A program made the position numbers and the translations under genes. A stretch of 9,933 nucleotides of DNA, from the NCBI GenBank assembly GCA_030632405.1, contig DAOVUU010000047.1, positions 1-9,933 on the forward strand. Direction: 5' to 3'. The number at the start of each line of letters is the position of its first letter. The first letter of the stretch is position 1. Positions 1 through 6,243 of the stretch are shown here, one piece after another. The stretch comes from Desulfobulbaceae bacterium. Lineage in GTDB: Bacteria; Desulfobacterota; Desulfobulbia; Desulfobulbales; Desulfocapsaceae. The notes beneath the pieces were generated by a model. The model had not been told where the DNA came from. It saw nothing but the letters and a program-made list of their open reading frames with translations, and searched no databases.

Positions 1-278
1 GCGACGACAACTGCGAGACCTTGCCTCACATTAGGGGCTCCGCATACTATCTGCACGGTTTTTGAGCCGACATCAACACTGCAGAGGCTGAGCTTATCAG
101 CATTCGGGTGTTTTTCGCTGGAAACTACAAGGCCGGTTATAAGAGGGGCCAGTTCCTGATAAAGGGGAACTACTGAGTCCACCTCCAGTCCAAGCATGGT
201 GAGTTTGTCTGCAAGTTGATCAGATGATAGACTCGTCGTGTCGACATAGTCTTGTAACCAGTTTAAAGTAAACTTCAT
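1..278 (-). CDS. pheT: Phenylalanyl-tRNA synthetase beta subunit, N-terminal part (runs off left edge)
   Basis: This is the first 92 codons of the beta subunit of phenylalanyl-tRNA synthetase. With PheS it forms the cytoplasmic alpha2-beta2 enzyme that charges tRNA-Phe; the beta chain carries the editing and tRNA-binding domains. The translation begins MKFTLNWLQDYVD, a typical PheT start, and from about residue 45 enters the EMAP/tRNA-binding OB fold with the motif HPNADKLSLCSVDVG followed by IVCGAPNVRQG. The ATG at 278 has only a weak ribosome-binding site (AGAAAAG). It lies 125 bases downstream of pheS in the same orientation, as in most bacteria. The rest of the gene, including the B3/B4 editing domain, is outside the window. 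Family identity is confident; nothing looks damaged in the visible part. Confidence 0.96.
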   Translation of the reverse strand, partial: MKFTLNWLQDYVDTTSLSSDQLADKLTMLGLEVDSVVPLYQELAPLITGLVVSSEKHPNADKLSLCSVDVGSKTVQIVCGAPNVRQGLAVVV

Positions 279-403
279 AGCACTTTTCTAATTTACTGAC
301 ACCCCACGGGGGTATAGTACCTTGGTGATATATTTAACCACATAATTTCAATATACATTACTCGGTTTCTGGTTTTTTATGACAGGACTTGTTGCGTAAC
401 ACA

Positions 404-1420
404 CTAAAATTGTGAAAGAAAACGCTGGTCGTTTTCATAAAAAAGGCGAATATCGTCTATGCCGTATTTGAGCATGGCAATGCGTTCAATTCCGAGACCA
501 AATGCGAAACCACTGTAGAGTTCGGGATCATATCCTACCATTTTGAAGACTTCAGGATCAATCATACCTGAGCCGAGAATTTCCAGCCAGCCGGTTTTTT
601 TGCACACCCTGCATCCTGCACCGTTACACATAACGCAGGCGATATCAACCTCTGCACTCGGTTCAGTAAATGGGAAGAAGCTGGGTCGAAAGCGAAGCGG
701 CAGTTCCTGTTCAAACATCTCCCGTAAAAAGACTGTCAGGACACCCTTTAAATCAGCAAAAGAGATATCCCTGTCTACCAGAAAACCTTCAACCTGATGA
801 AACATGGCGGTATGTGTTATGTCCGAATCACATCTGTATACTTTGCCAGGAGCAATAACTCGCAGAGGCGGTTGCTGAGCCTCCATGATTCGAGCCTGCA
901 TGGGTGAAGTGTGGGTCCGCAGCAGGATAGACTCACTCACATAAAATGTGTCATGCATGTCCCGTGCGGGATGGTGTGCCGGGATATTTAAAGCCTCAAA
1001 ATTATAGTGGTCCGTCTCGACATCCGGGCCTTCTGCAACGGAAAAGCCGAGTTGTTCAAAAATTTCACAGGCTTCATTCATGACCTGGGTAACAGGATGA
1101 AGTTTACCGGTGACAGGGCATCTTCCAGGAAGGGTAAGGTCCGGGCCAAAATCATCACGATCACCAGTTTCTGATACTGTTTGCAGAGAGATAAATTTCT
1201 CTTCAAAGAGTTTCTCTACCTTTTTTTTAACACCGTTTGCAAGTTGCCCAAGACGGGGTCTGTCTTCTGGAGAAACTGTAGCCAATTGTCGCATAACACC
1301 GCTGAATCGACCTTTCCTGCCAAGAAAACGAATCCGAAATTCCTCAAGCTGGTCATTGTCATTGAGCTGGGTCAGCTGTTCTTTAGCTTCGATTTCTAAG
1401 CTTTGTAATTCATGTTCCAT
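404..1420 (-). CDS. pheS: Phenylalanyl-tRNA synthetase alpha subunit
   Basis: Catalytic alpha subunit of the class II phenylalanyl-tRNA synthetase, making Phe-tRNA-Phe from phenylalanine, ATP and tRNA. Its 338 residues are close to the usual 325-345. Residues 1-85 form the N-terminal coiled-coil tRNA-binding arm. The catalytic core follows, with motif 2 around FHQVEG (207-212), the substrate-pocket segment [12 protein letters not shown] (248-259) and motif 3 GLGIER (308-313). Four cysteines (262, 265, 270, 273), seen in many bacterial PheS, form a possible metal knuckle. The start at 1420 matches the usual PheS N-terminus but has no convincing Shine-Dalgarno. A small upstream frame (1410-1484) overlaps the start codon, so coupled translation is possible. 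pheT follows on the same strand. The 262-base gap to rplT holds a large inverted repeat that could terminate or attenuate upstream transcription. Confidence 0.98.
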   Translation of the reverse strand: MEHELQSLEIEAKEQLTQLNDNDQLEEFRIRFLGRKGRFSGVMRQLATVSPEDRPRLGQLANGVKKKVEKLFEEKFISLQTVSETGDRDDFGPDLTLPGRCPVTGKLHPVTQVMNEACEIFEQLGFSVAEGPDVETDHYNFEALNIPAHHPARDMHDTFYVSESILLRTHTSPMQARIMEAQQPPLRVIAPGKVYRCDSDITHTAMFHQVEGFLVDRDISFADLKGVLTVFLREMFEQELPLRFRPSFFPFTEPSAEVDIACVMCNGAGCRVCKKTGWLEILGSGMIDPEVFKMVGYDPELYSGFAFGLGIERIAMLKYGIDDIRLFYENDQRFLSQF

Positions 1421-1607
1421 GATAATAAATGATGGCGTCGTAAAAACTCTCTACCTGTTTTGTCGCTGGAAAATTTCCAATCATTGCAAAGAACCCTGGT
1501 ACGCCAGAATAATAGAAAATTTACGCGTCAAAAAGATGAATTTTTTTTACTTAGCTATCTGATATTAAGAGTTTATACAAGATTGTCATAAATGAAATGT
1601 ATAGTCA

Positions 1608-1653
1608 AAGAAAGAACATGCCGGTTTTTAGTTTTAAAACTAAAACCGGCATG
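1608..1653 (-). terminator. Inverted repeat downstream of rplT, probable terminator or pheS attenuator
   Basis: A nearly perfect 37-base inverted repeat (1617-1653) reads CATGCCGGTTTT on one side and AAAACCGGCATG on the other, with AGTTTT/AAAACT in the centre; the left arm has one extra T. It begins 29 bases past the rplT stop. In the minus direction the hairpin is followed by a T-rich stretch (TTCTTTCTTT), so it can act as a Rho-independent terminator of the thrS-rplT transcript. The T tract is interrupted, so it may be leaky and let transcription into pheST. On the plus strand no T run follows. Confidence 0.55.
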
Positions 1654-1682
1654 CAATAAACTTCTAATCCAGTGACAGACTA

Positions 1683-2039
1683 CTATGCGTTTGCTTCTTT
1701 TGCCAGCAGGACAACTTTGGAAAACGCATCAGCATCGAGAATGGCGAGATTGGCGAGTACCTTACGATCAAGATCTATATTGGCCTTTTTAAGGCCTCCA
1801 ATAAAAGTACTGTAGCTCATGTCATTCATACGCGTGCCCGCATTAATACGCGTAATCCAGAGGCGGCGAAAATCTCTTTTCTTGGTGCGTCTGTCCCGAT
1901 ATGCATACGTTAATGCTCTATCTACTGCTTCCGTAGCAGTACGGTATAGTCGTGATCGACCACCTCTAAAACCTTTAGCAAGTTTCAGAACTCTGTTTCT
2001 TCTTCTGCGTGCCTTAAAACCTCGTGTTACGCGTGGCAT
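1683..2039 (-). CDS. rplT: 50S ribosomal protein L20
   Basis: L20 binds 23S rRNA early in large-subunit assembly and is the known translational repressor of rpmI-rplT in several bacteria. The 118-residue product starts [20 protein letters not shown] and has the basic N-terminal extension followed by the [19 protein letters not shown] core, both diagnostic. Length equals the usual 117-119. The open frame extends five codons further upstream (to 2054), but the ATG at 2039 is chosen because it gives the conserved MPRV start and is preceded by a strong ribosome-binding site (GAGGAGT, 2046-2052). It lies 35 bases after rpmI, in one transcription unit with infC and rpmI. Confidence 0.98.
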   Translation of the reverse strand: MPRVTRGFKARRRRNRVLKLAKGFRGGRSRLYRTATEAVDRALTYAYRDRRTKKRDFRRLWITRINAGTRMNDMSYSTFIGGLKKANIDLDRKVLANLAILDADAFSKVVLLAKEANA

Positions 2040-2045
2040 GGGTAA

Positions 2046-2052
2046 ACTCCTC
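2046..2052 (-). promoter_or_regulatory. rplT ribosome-binding site
   Basis: GAGGAGT on the minus strand, about seven bases before the ATG at 2039. It decides the start against the in-frame ATG at 2054, which lies upstream of this site. Confidence 0.8.
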
Positions 2053-2074
2053 AAATATTACATGCAGAGTATAT

Positions 2075-2272
2075 TTACATGTAGGGTAAAATCTTTCTAA
2101 TTGTCTTAGCGTTTGAAGGATCAACGAGTCCAGATTTACGCAATCCACGCTTCTGTTTAGTACTTTTTTTGGTCAGGATATGACTGGAATACGCTTTATT
2201 ACGTTTAATCTTTCCTGAACCGGTGGCTTTGAAGCGCTTAGCTGCGCCTCTGTTGGTTTTCATTTTCGGCAT
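2075..2272 (-). CDS. rpmI: 50S ribosomal protein L35
   Basis: L35 is a small, very basic large-subunit protein. The 65-residue sequence begins [20 protein letters not shown] and ends [17 protein letters not shown], the standard L35 pattern at the standard length. An AAGGAG ribosome-binding site (2280-2285) lies seven bases upstream of the ATG. It sits between infC and rplT, the conserved IF3-L35-L20 arrangement in which L20 represses translation of the L35-L20 pair in studied bacteria. The 138-base gap on its 5' side, to the end of infC, is long for this operon and is the natural place for that control. Confidence 0.98.
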   Translation of the reverse strand: MPKMKTNRGAAKRFKATGSGKIKRNKAYSSHILTKKSTKQKRGLRKSGLVDPSNAKTIRKILPYM

Positions 2273-2410
2273 GATATTTCTCCTTTAAACCTCAATATCA
2301 TATGCAGTTGAAAGTGATATCTTTGTGATTTTACAAAAAGACAGCTCTTCAACGCAATATCTTATATTTTTTTTCAACACACTTCCAACAACAGATCACC
2401 TAATAACTTA
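2273..2410 (-). promoter_or_regulatory. infC-rpmI intergenic leader, candidate L20-responsive control region
   Basis: This 138-base spacer has no gene. On the minus strand it contains a short hairpin overlapping the infC stop (CCTAA 2399-2403 with TTAGG 2415-2419), an A-rich stretch, and separated complementary segments GTTGAAA and TTTCAAC that could pair over a distance just before the rpmI ribosome-binding site. In E. coli and B. subtilis the equivalent region carries the L20 repressor-binding structure, so the same role is inferred here from position. The exact fold cannot be proven by eye. Confidence 0.3.
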
Positions 2411-2950
2411 TCACTTAGGCCCTACAAACATCACCAACTGCCTGCCTTCCATTTTCGGCATCTGCAGGATAGTTGCATCTTCCTTGAGAGTCTCGGCAAT
2501 TTTGTTCATAGCCTCAATACCAATTGTCTGAGAATAGACAATTTCCCGTCCTCGAAAGCGCATGGTCAGCTTAACCTTGTTCTTATTGGCAAGAAATTTT
2601 TTGATATTTTTAATCTTAAAGTTGAGATCATGTGCGTCGGTTTTCGGACGGAATTTGATCTCTTTTGTCTCCACAACAGTCTGTTTTTTCTTTGCTTCCT
2701 GGACCTTTTTCTGCTGTTCGTAGCGAAATTTGTCGTAATTCATCACCCGGCATACAGGGGGATCTGCATTTTCAGATACCACCACCAGGTCGAGTCCCGC
2801 TTCATCCGCAATATTTTGTGCCTCGTTTGAAGTTACTACCCCAAGTTGTTCGCCATCACTACCGATAAGACGTACACTGGGAAAGCGAATTTGTTCATTT
2901 TTCTGTACCTTGATGTCACGTTGAACCGGGGTCTGTCTTCCTCTTCTGAT
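2411..2950 (-). CDS. infC: Translation initiation factor IF-3, non-canonical ATC start
   Basis: IF-3 binds the 30S subunit, prevents premature 50S joining and checks the start codon-fMet-tRNA pairing. The 179-residue product matches the usual length of about 180. The N-terminal domain (about residues 1-78) contains VRLIGSDGEQLGVV and NADPPVCRVMNYDKF. A lysine-rich linker follows, then the C-terminal domain from about residue 92 with KEIKFRPKTDAHDL, MRFRGRE and MEGRQLVMFVGPK. The start is set at the ATC at 2950-2948. An in-frame TAG lies eight codons upstream, a perfect AGGAGGT site lies six bases before the ATC, and no in-frame ATG, GTG or TTG occurs until a GTG at 2785, which would delete 55 conserved residues. 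Non-AUG infC starts (AUU in E. coli) are known and let IF-3 repress its own synthesis. The gene follows thrS by 113 bases. Confidence 0.96.
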   Translation of the reverse strand: MRRGRQTPVQRDIKVQKNEQIRFPSVRLIGSDGEQLGVVTSNEAQNIADEAGLDLVVVSENADPPVCRVMNYDKFRYEQQKKVQEAKKKQTVVETKEIKFRPKTDAHDLNFKIKNIKKFLANKNKVKLTMRFRGREIVYSQTIGIEAMNKIAETLKEDATILQMPKMEGRQLVMFVGPK

Positions 2951-2956
2951 AACTTT

Positions 2957-2963
2957 ACCTCCT
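2957..2963 (-). promoter_or_regulatory. infC ribosome-binding site that fixes the ATC start
   Basis: AGGAGGT on the minus strand is a full match to the anti-Shine-Dalgarno and lies six bases upstream of the ATC at 2950. It is the strongest ribosome-binding site in the cluster and has no usable AUG, GUG or UUG at the right distance in any frame that gives IF-3. Confidence 0.85.
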
Positions 2964-3063
2964 CGAATCTACGAGCTTAAATGTGTAAATATCTACCCGG
3001 GAATATGATGTTGAGCTCATGGCTGCGATTCCTGGGCCTGAATCGATATAAAACTGCAGGGTA

Positions 3064-4992
3064 TCAAATACCTCTACCCTCACTTACTTCCATCTCTATT
3101 TTTTCGATAAAATCAGGAATTGTCATAGGTGGTAAATTCTTGCCGTCACGAAGACGGACAGTAACAGTACCATTTTCTTTTTCTTTGTCACCAACTATGA
3201 GCATGTAAGGAATTTTATTTACCTGTGCTTCCCTGATTTTATAGTTGAGTTTTTCATTGCGCAGATCTTTTTCAATCCTTAATCCTGATTTTCGAAGCTG
3301 CATAAAGATCTTTTCACAGTATTCAGCCTGGTCATCAGTGATATTGAGGATTCGTGCCTGAACAGGAGCAAACCAGAGGGGAAAGACCCCTGCGTAATGT
3401 TCAATCAGTACACCGATGAATCGTTCAAGGGACCCCATAAGGGCTCTGTGAATCATTATCGGCTGGTGATCACTGTTGTCTGCACCTGTATACGCCAGCT
3501 GAAATCGCTCGGGAAGATTAAAATCAACCTGAATAGTTGAACACTGCCAGGCACGACCAAGCTGGTCCTTAATCTTGATGTCGATTTTTGGCCCGTAGAA
3601 AACACCTTCACCGGGATCGATCATAAATTTAAGACCTTTTTTCTCAAGAGCAAGTTTGAGAGACTCAGTAGCAAGTTCCCAGCTCTCGTCCGATCCGACA
3701 TATTTTTCAGGTCGAGTTGAAAGATAAATATCGTATTCTTTAAAACCAAAATTTTTGAGGATATGGAGATTGAGCTCCAGTATGTTGAATATTTCATCTT
3801 CAAGCTGATCAGGACGACAGAATATATGCGCATCATCCTGGGTAAAACCACGGACACGAAGCAGCCCGTGCAGTGCACCGGCCCGTTCATAACGATAAAC
3901 GGTACCAAGCTCGGCCCAGCGCAATGGCAATTCCCTGTAGCTTCTTTTCTTGTTTGTGTATACGCCGATATGGAAAGGGCAGTTCATCGGTTTGAGCTGA
4001 TATGCCACTCCATCAATATCCATTGGTGAGTACATATTTTCACTGTAGAAATCGAGGTGCCCGGAAGTTTTCCATAGATCCTGTCGGGCTATGTGCGGAG
4101 TATAGAGCAGATCATAGTCGTGACGATAGTGTTCGTCCTTCCAGTAATCTTCTACAAGACGGCGTAGCTGCGCTCCCTTTGGCTGCCAAAGGATGAGACC
4201 GGCCCCGATATCTTCTTGAATCGTAAAAAGTTCAAGCTCTTTACCGAGTTTGCGATGATCTCTTTTCTTGGCCTCTTCCAGTGCATTGAGATGTTTTTTC
4301 AGTTCTTTTTTGTCAAAAAAAGAAGTCCCGTAGATGCGCTGCAGTACATCGTTTTTTTCATCACCTCGCCAGTAGGCACCAGCTACCCGGAGCAGTTTGA
4401 AGGCCCTGATAAAGGATGTGTTAGGGACGTGAGGTCCCCGGCAGAGATCTGTAAATTCGCCGACCTGGTAGAGGGATACCGACTTGGTTTCCAGGTCTTG
4501 GATAAGCTCAACCTTGTATTTCTCATCCTCAGCTTCAAATCTGGTTATTGCGTCACTACTTTGTATTTCTGTTCGATAAAATGGAAGTGCCTGGCGTACA
4601 ATTTCCTCCATCTTTTTTTCTATTTTTTCAAAATCTTCAGGACTGAACGGCTGATCCCTGAGGAAATCATAATAGAAACCATTTTCAATGGACGGGCCTA
4701 TAGCAATCTTTATATCAGTGCCGAAAACTTCTCTGACTGCCAACGCCATAATGTGGGCGGTGGAATGTCGCAGGATATCTAAAGACTCTTCTGAACCAAT
4801 CTGTATCGGAATTAAGGTCGAATCTTCAGTCAAAAGAGTGGTGAAGTCAGCAAGCATGTCATCGATTCGCGCAGCAACTGTTCGCTTACGCTGCTTGTTG
4901 GAAAGCAACGCTGATAAAGCCTCACCTACGGTAGTCCCGGTGGGCAGGGAGACACTTTCCCCCTTATACAGTGTAATAGTAATATCAGTCAT
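3064..4992 (-). CDS. thrS: Threonyl-tRNA synthetase
   Basis: Class II synthetase charging tRNA-Thr in the cytoplasm; 642 residues, the same size as the E. coli enzyme. Residues 1-62 are the TGS domain. The N2 editing domain follows, with the HxxxH motif (H76, H80) and the C184/H188 pair in DLCRGPH that hydrolyses Ser-tRNA-Thr. The catalytic core starts near 245 with motif 2 YRYERAGALHG and RVRGFTQDDAHIF, and motif 3 GSLERFIG (520-527). Zinc ligands C338, H389 and H515 have the same spacing as in E. coli (C334, H385, H511). The anticodon-binding domain runs from about 540 to the end. All key residues are present. The ATG at 4992 has a weak ribosome-binding site. Upstream is a terminator-like hairpin that could attenuate thrS. 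infC follows 113 bases downstream, as in many bacteria. Confidence 0.98.
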   Translation of the reverse strand: MTDITITLYKGESVSLPTGTTVGEALSALLSNKQRKRTVAARIDDMLADFTTLLTEDSTLIPIQIGSEESLDILRHSTAHIMALAVREVFGTDIKIAIGPSIENGFYYDFLRDQPFSPEDFEKIEKKMEEIVRQALPFYRTEIQSSDAITRFEAEDEKYKVELIQDLETKSVSLYQVGEFTDLCRGPHVPNTSFIRAFKLLRVAGAYWRGDEKNDVLQRIYGTSFFDKKELKKHLNALEEAKKRDHRKLGKELELFTIQEDIGAGLILWQPKGAQLRRLVEDYWKDEHYRHDYDLLYTPHIARQDLWKTSGHLDFYSENMYSPMDIDGVAYQLKPMNCPFHIGVYTNKKRSYRELPLRWAELGTVYRYERAGALHGLLRVRGFTQDDAHIFCRPDQLEDEIFNILELNLHILKNFGFKEYDIYLSTRPEKYVGSDESWELATESLKLALEKKGLKFMIDPGEGVFYGPKIDIKIKDQLGRAWQCSTIQVDFNLPERFQLAYTGADNSDHQPIMIHRALMGSLERFIGVLIEHYAGVFPLWFAPVQARILNITDDQAEYCEKIFMQLRKSGLRIEKDLRNEKLNYKIREAQVNKIPYMLIVGDKEKENGTVTVRLRDGKNLPPMTIPDFIEKIEMEVSEGRGI

Positions 4993-5007
4993 AAGAATTC
5001 TTGCTAT

Positions 5008-5062
5008 AAAAACAAAGGCTAAAGAATTAACACCTCATACAAGGAGTTGTTACTTTAGCCTT
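5008..5062 (-). terminator. Rho-independent terminator between tRNA-Val and thrS
   Basis: On the minus strand AAGGCTAAAG (5062-5053) pairs perfectly with CTTTAGCCTT (5024-5015) and is followed by TGTTTTT. Inside, AACAACTC and GAGGTGTT pair with one mismatch, giving a long two-part hairpin with a seven-base loop. It starts six bases after the tRNA-Val CCA end, so it suits a tRNA terminator. It also lies just 5' of thrS, so thrS expression needs read-through or a promoter not recognised here. Confidence 0.8.
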
Positions 5063-5068
5063 ATATTT

Positions 5069-5143
5069 TGGTAGGCGCGGGCGGGATTGAACCGCCGGCA
5101 TCCACCACGTCAAGGTGGCGCTCTCCCACTGAGCTACGCGCCT
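5069..5143 (-). tRNA. tRNA-Val (anticodon GAC)
   Basis: A 75-base cloverleaf on the minus strand. The acceptor AGGCGCG pairs with CGCGCCT, the D arm is GCTC/GAGC, and the anticodon stem CCACC/GGTGG encloses loop TTGACGT with anticodon GAC (5111-5109). The T arm is GGCGG/CCGCC around TTCAATC. Discriminator A and an encoded CCA end the gene at 5069. It decodes GUC and GUU valine codons. It is the first unit of the thrS cluster and is followed almost at once by a terminator. Confidence 0.97.
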
Positions 5144-5202
5144 GTTCAAATTTCAATAAATTGGGAAATACAAAAAATATGTTAAAATATCTGAACCTGT
5201 TC

Positions 5203-5231
5203 CAAATACCAGTAAATCATGACAGTGTCAA
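5203..5231 (-). promoter_or_regulatory. Candidate sigma70 promoter for tRNA-Val / thrS cluster
   Basis: TTGACA (5231-5226), a perfect -35, is separated by 17 bases from TATTTG (5208-5203), which matches only three of six -10 positions. The -35 overlaps an 11-base perfect palindrome, TGACAGTGTCA (5220-5230). Transcription would begin about 55 bases before the tRNA, after the recR stop. Since no terminator is visible after recR, read-through from recR is an alternative. Confidence 0.4.
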
Positions 5232-5267
5232 GATAAAATCAACTCTGGGATAGAAGAAAACGCGAAT

Positions 5268-5870
5268 TTAAAGTGGTGATGAGCGCGCCTCGATGGCCTT
5301 TGCCAAAGTATACCTGTCCGCATACTTGATATCCATTCCCATGGGTATGCCACATGCGAGTCTTGTCAGTTTGATTGGAGAGGTTTTCAGTACGTCAGTA
5401 AGGTAGTTTGCTGTCGCTTCACCTGGTACAGTGGAACTGGTGGCAATTATGACCTCTTTAACCGTACCGTTCGATATTCGGGCCAGTAACTCCTTTATTT
5501 TGATTTCTTCGGGCCCAATACCGTCCATTGGAGAAAGAACTCCGTGCAGGATATGATAATGGCCGGGAAAAGATCCGGTCTTTTCAATGGCGAGCAGATC
5601 GGCAGATTGTTCAACTACACAGATAATTTCAGGTTGGCGTCTGGGCTCTGCGCAGATGTCGCATGGATCTTTTTCCGAAAAGGTAAAACAGCAGGAACAG
5701 AGCTGAATAGAACCATGGAGCTCTGTGAGGGTCAGGGCCAGGTTTTTTGCCTGGACCGCAGGCCTGCGTAAAATATTGAGTGCAAGCCTGGTTGCTGTTT
5801 TTTTGCCAATTCCGGGCAGCAGAGACAGGTTGTCAATGAGGTTTTCCAGAGCTGGGGGGATGACCTGCAT
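5268..5870 (-). CDS. recR: Recombination mediator protein RecR
   Basis: RecR, with RecO and in some settings RecF, loads RecA onto SSB-coated single-stranded DNA during gap repair; it forms a ring-shaped tetramer. The 200-residue protein has the usual length and order. A helix-hairpin-helix (LPGIGKKTA, 18-26) comes first, then a Cys4 zinc finger (C58, C61, C70, C73) and a Toprim domain beginning near IICVVEQSADLLAIEKTG. The conserved GVLSPMDGIGPEEI segment and the C-terminal TRLACGIPMGMDIKYADRYTL follow. The start at 5870 gives the expected N-terminus and is preceded by AAGG. It lies 15 bases after ebfC, in the common dnaX-ebfC-recR order, so the three are probably cotranscribed. Confidence 0.98.
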   Translation of the reverse strand: MQVIPPALENLIDNLSLLPGIGKKTATRLALNILRRPAVQAKNLALTLTELHGSIQLCSCCFTFSEKDPCDICAEPRRQPEIICVVEQSADLLAIEKTGSFPGHYHILHGVLSPMDGIGPEEIKIKELLARISNGTVKEVIIATSSTVPGEATANYLTDVLKTSPIKLTRLACGIPMGMDIKYADRYTLAKAIEARSSPL

Positions 5871-5885
5871 GTGATGCCTTTTGAC

Positions 5886-6203
5886 TTAGAAAAGATTTGA
5901 AAGTCCAGGAAGGTTGAGGCCGCCGGTGAGCTGGGCCATCTCCTGCTTACTGAGCTCTTTGGATTTCCTGATGGCATCATTGGTGGCTGCGACAATAAGA
6001 TCCTGGAGCATTTCTGATTCACCGGGGTCTATGACATCTTTTTCAATGGAAACAGAGAGTACATCCCCCTGGCCATTGACAGTTACCAGAACCATTCCTC
6101 CTCCTGAACTTCCAGTTATGGTCTTCTGGGCTAAATCCTGTTGGATTTTTGCCATTTTCTCCTGCATTCCTTTTGCCTGTTCCATGATATTGCTGAGATC
6201 CAT
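5886..6203 (-). CDS. ebfC: YbaB/EbfC family nucleoid-associated protein
   Basis: Small dimeric DNA-binding protein of the YbaB/EbfC family; family members coat DNA, and the gene is almost always between dnaX and recR. The 105-residue product begins MDLSNIMEQAKGMQEKMAKI, the characteristic amphipathic N-terminal helix. The central GGGMVLVTVNGQGDVLSVSI strand region and the C-terminal helix and tail NDAIRKSKELSKQEMAQLTGG follow. The frame is open upstream to an ATG at 6287, but that would add 28 unconserved residues and overlap dnaX, so the ATG at 6203 is preferred. No clear Shine-Dalgarno precedes it; its translation may depend on coupling to dnaX, whose stop is 40 bases upstream. Confidence 0.93.
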   Translation of the reverse strand: MDLSNIMEQAKGMQEKMAKIQQDLAQKTITGSSGGGMVLVTVNGQGDVLSVSIEKDVIDPGESEMLQDLIVAATNDAIRKSKELSKQEMAQLTGGLNLPGLSNLF

Positions 6204-6243
6204 AATCGTCTGTACCGTTGTTGTAGGTGGATATTTTTTTGAT

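Noticed and set aside
301..313. ACCCC/GGGGT mini-hairpin in the pheS-pheT gap.
   Set aside because: Five pairs with a three-base loop and no T run; too small to call a terminator between two cotranscribed genes.
1526..1531. TTGACG upstream of pheS as a -35 element.
   Set aside because: The only nearby -10-like sequence (TATTAT, 1514-1509) is 11 bases away, too close for a sigma70 promoter.
4216..4782. A 188-codon open frame on the plus strand.
   Set aside because: It lies entirely antisense to thrS, has no domain or ribosome-binding site, and its sequence is explained by the thrS reading frame.
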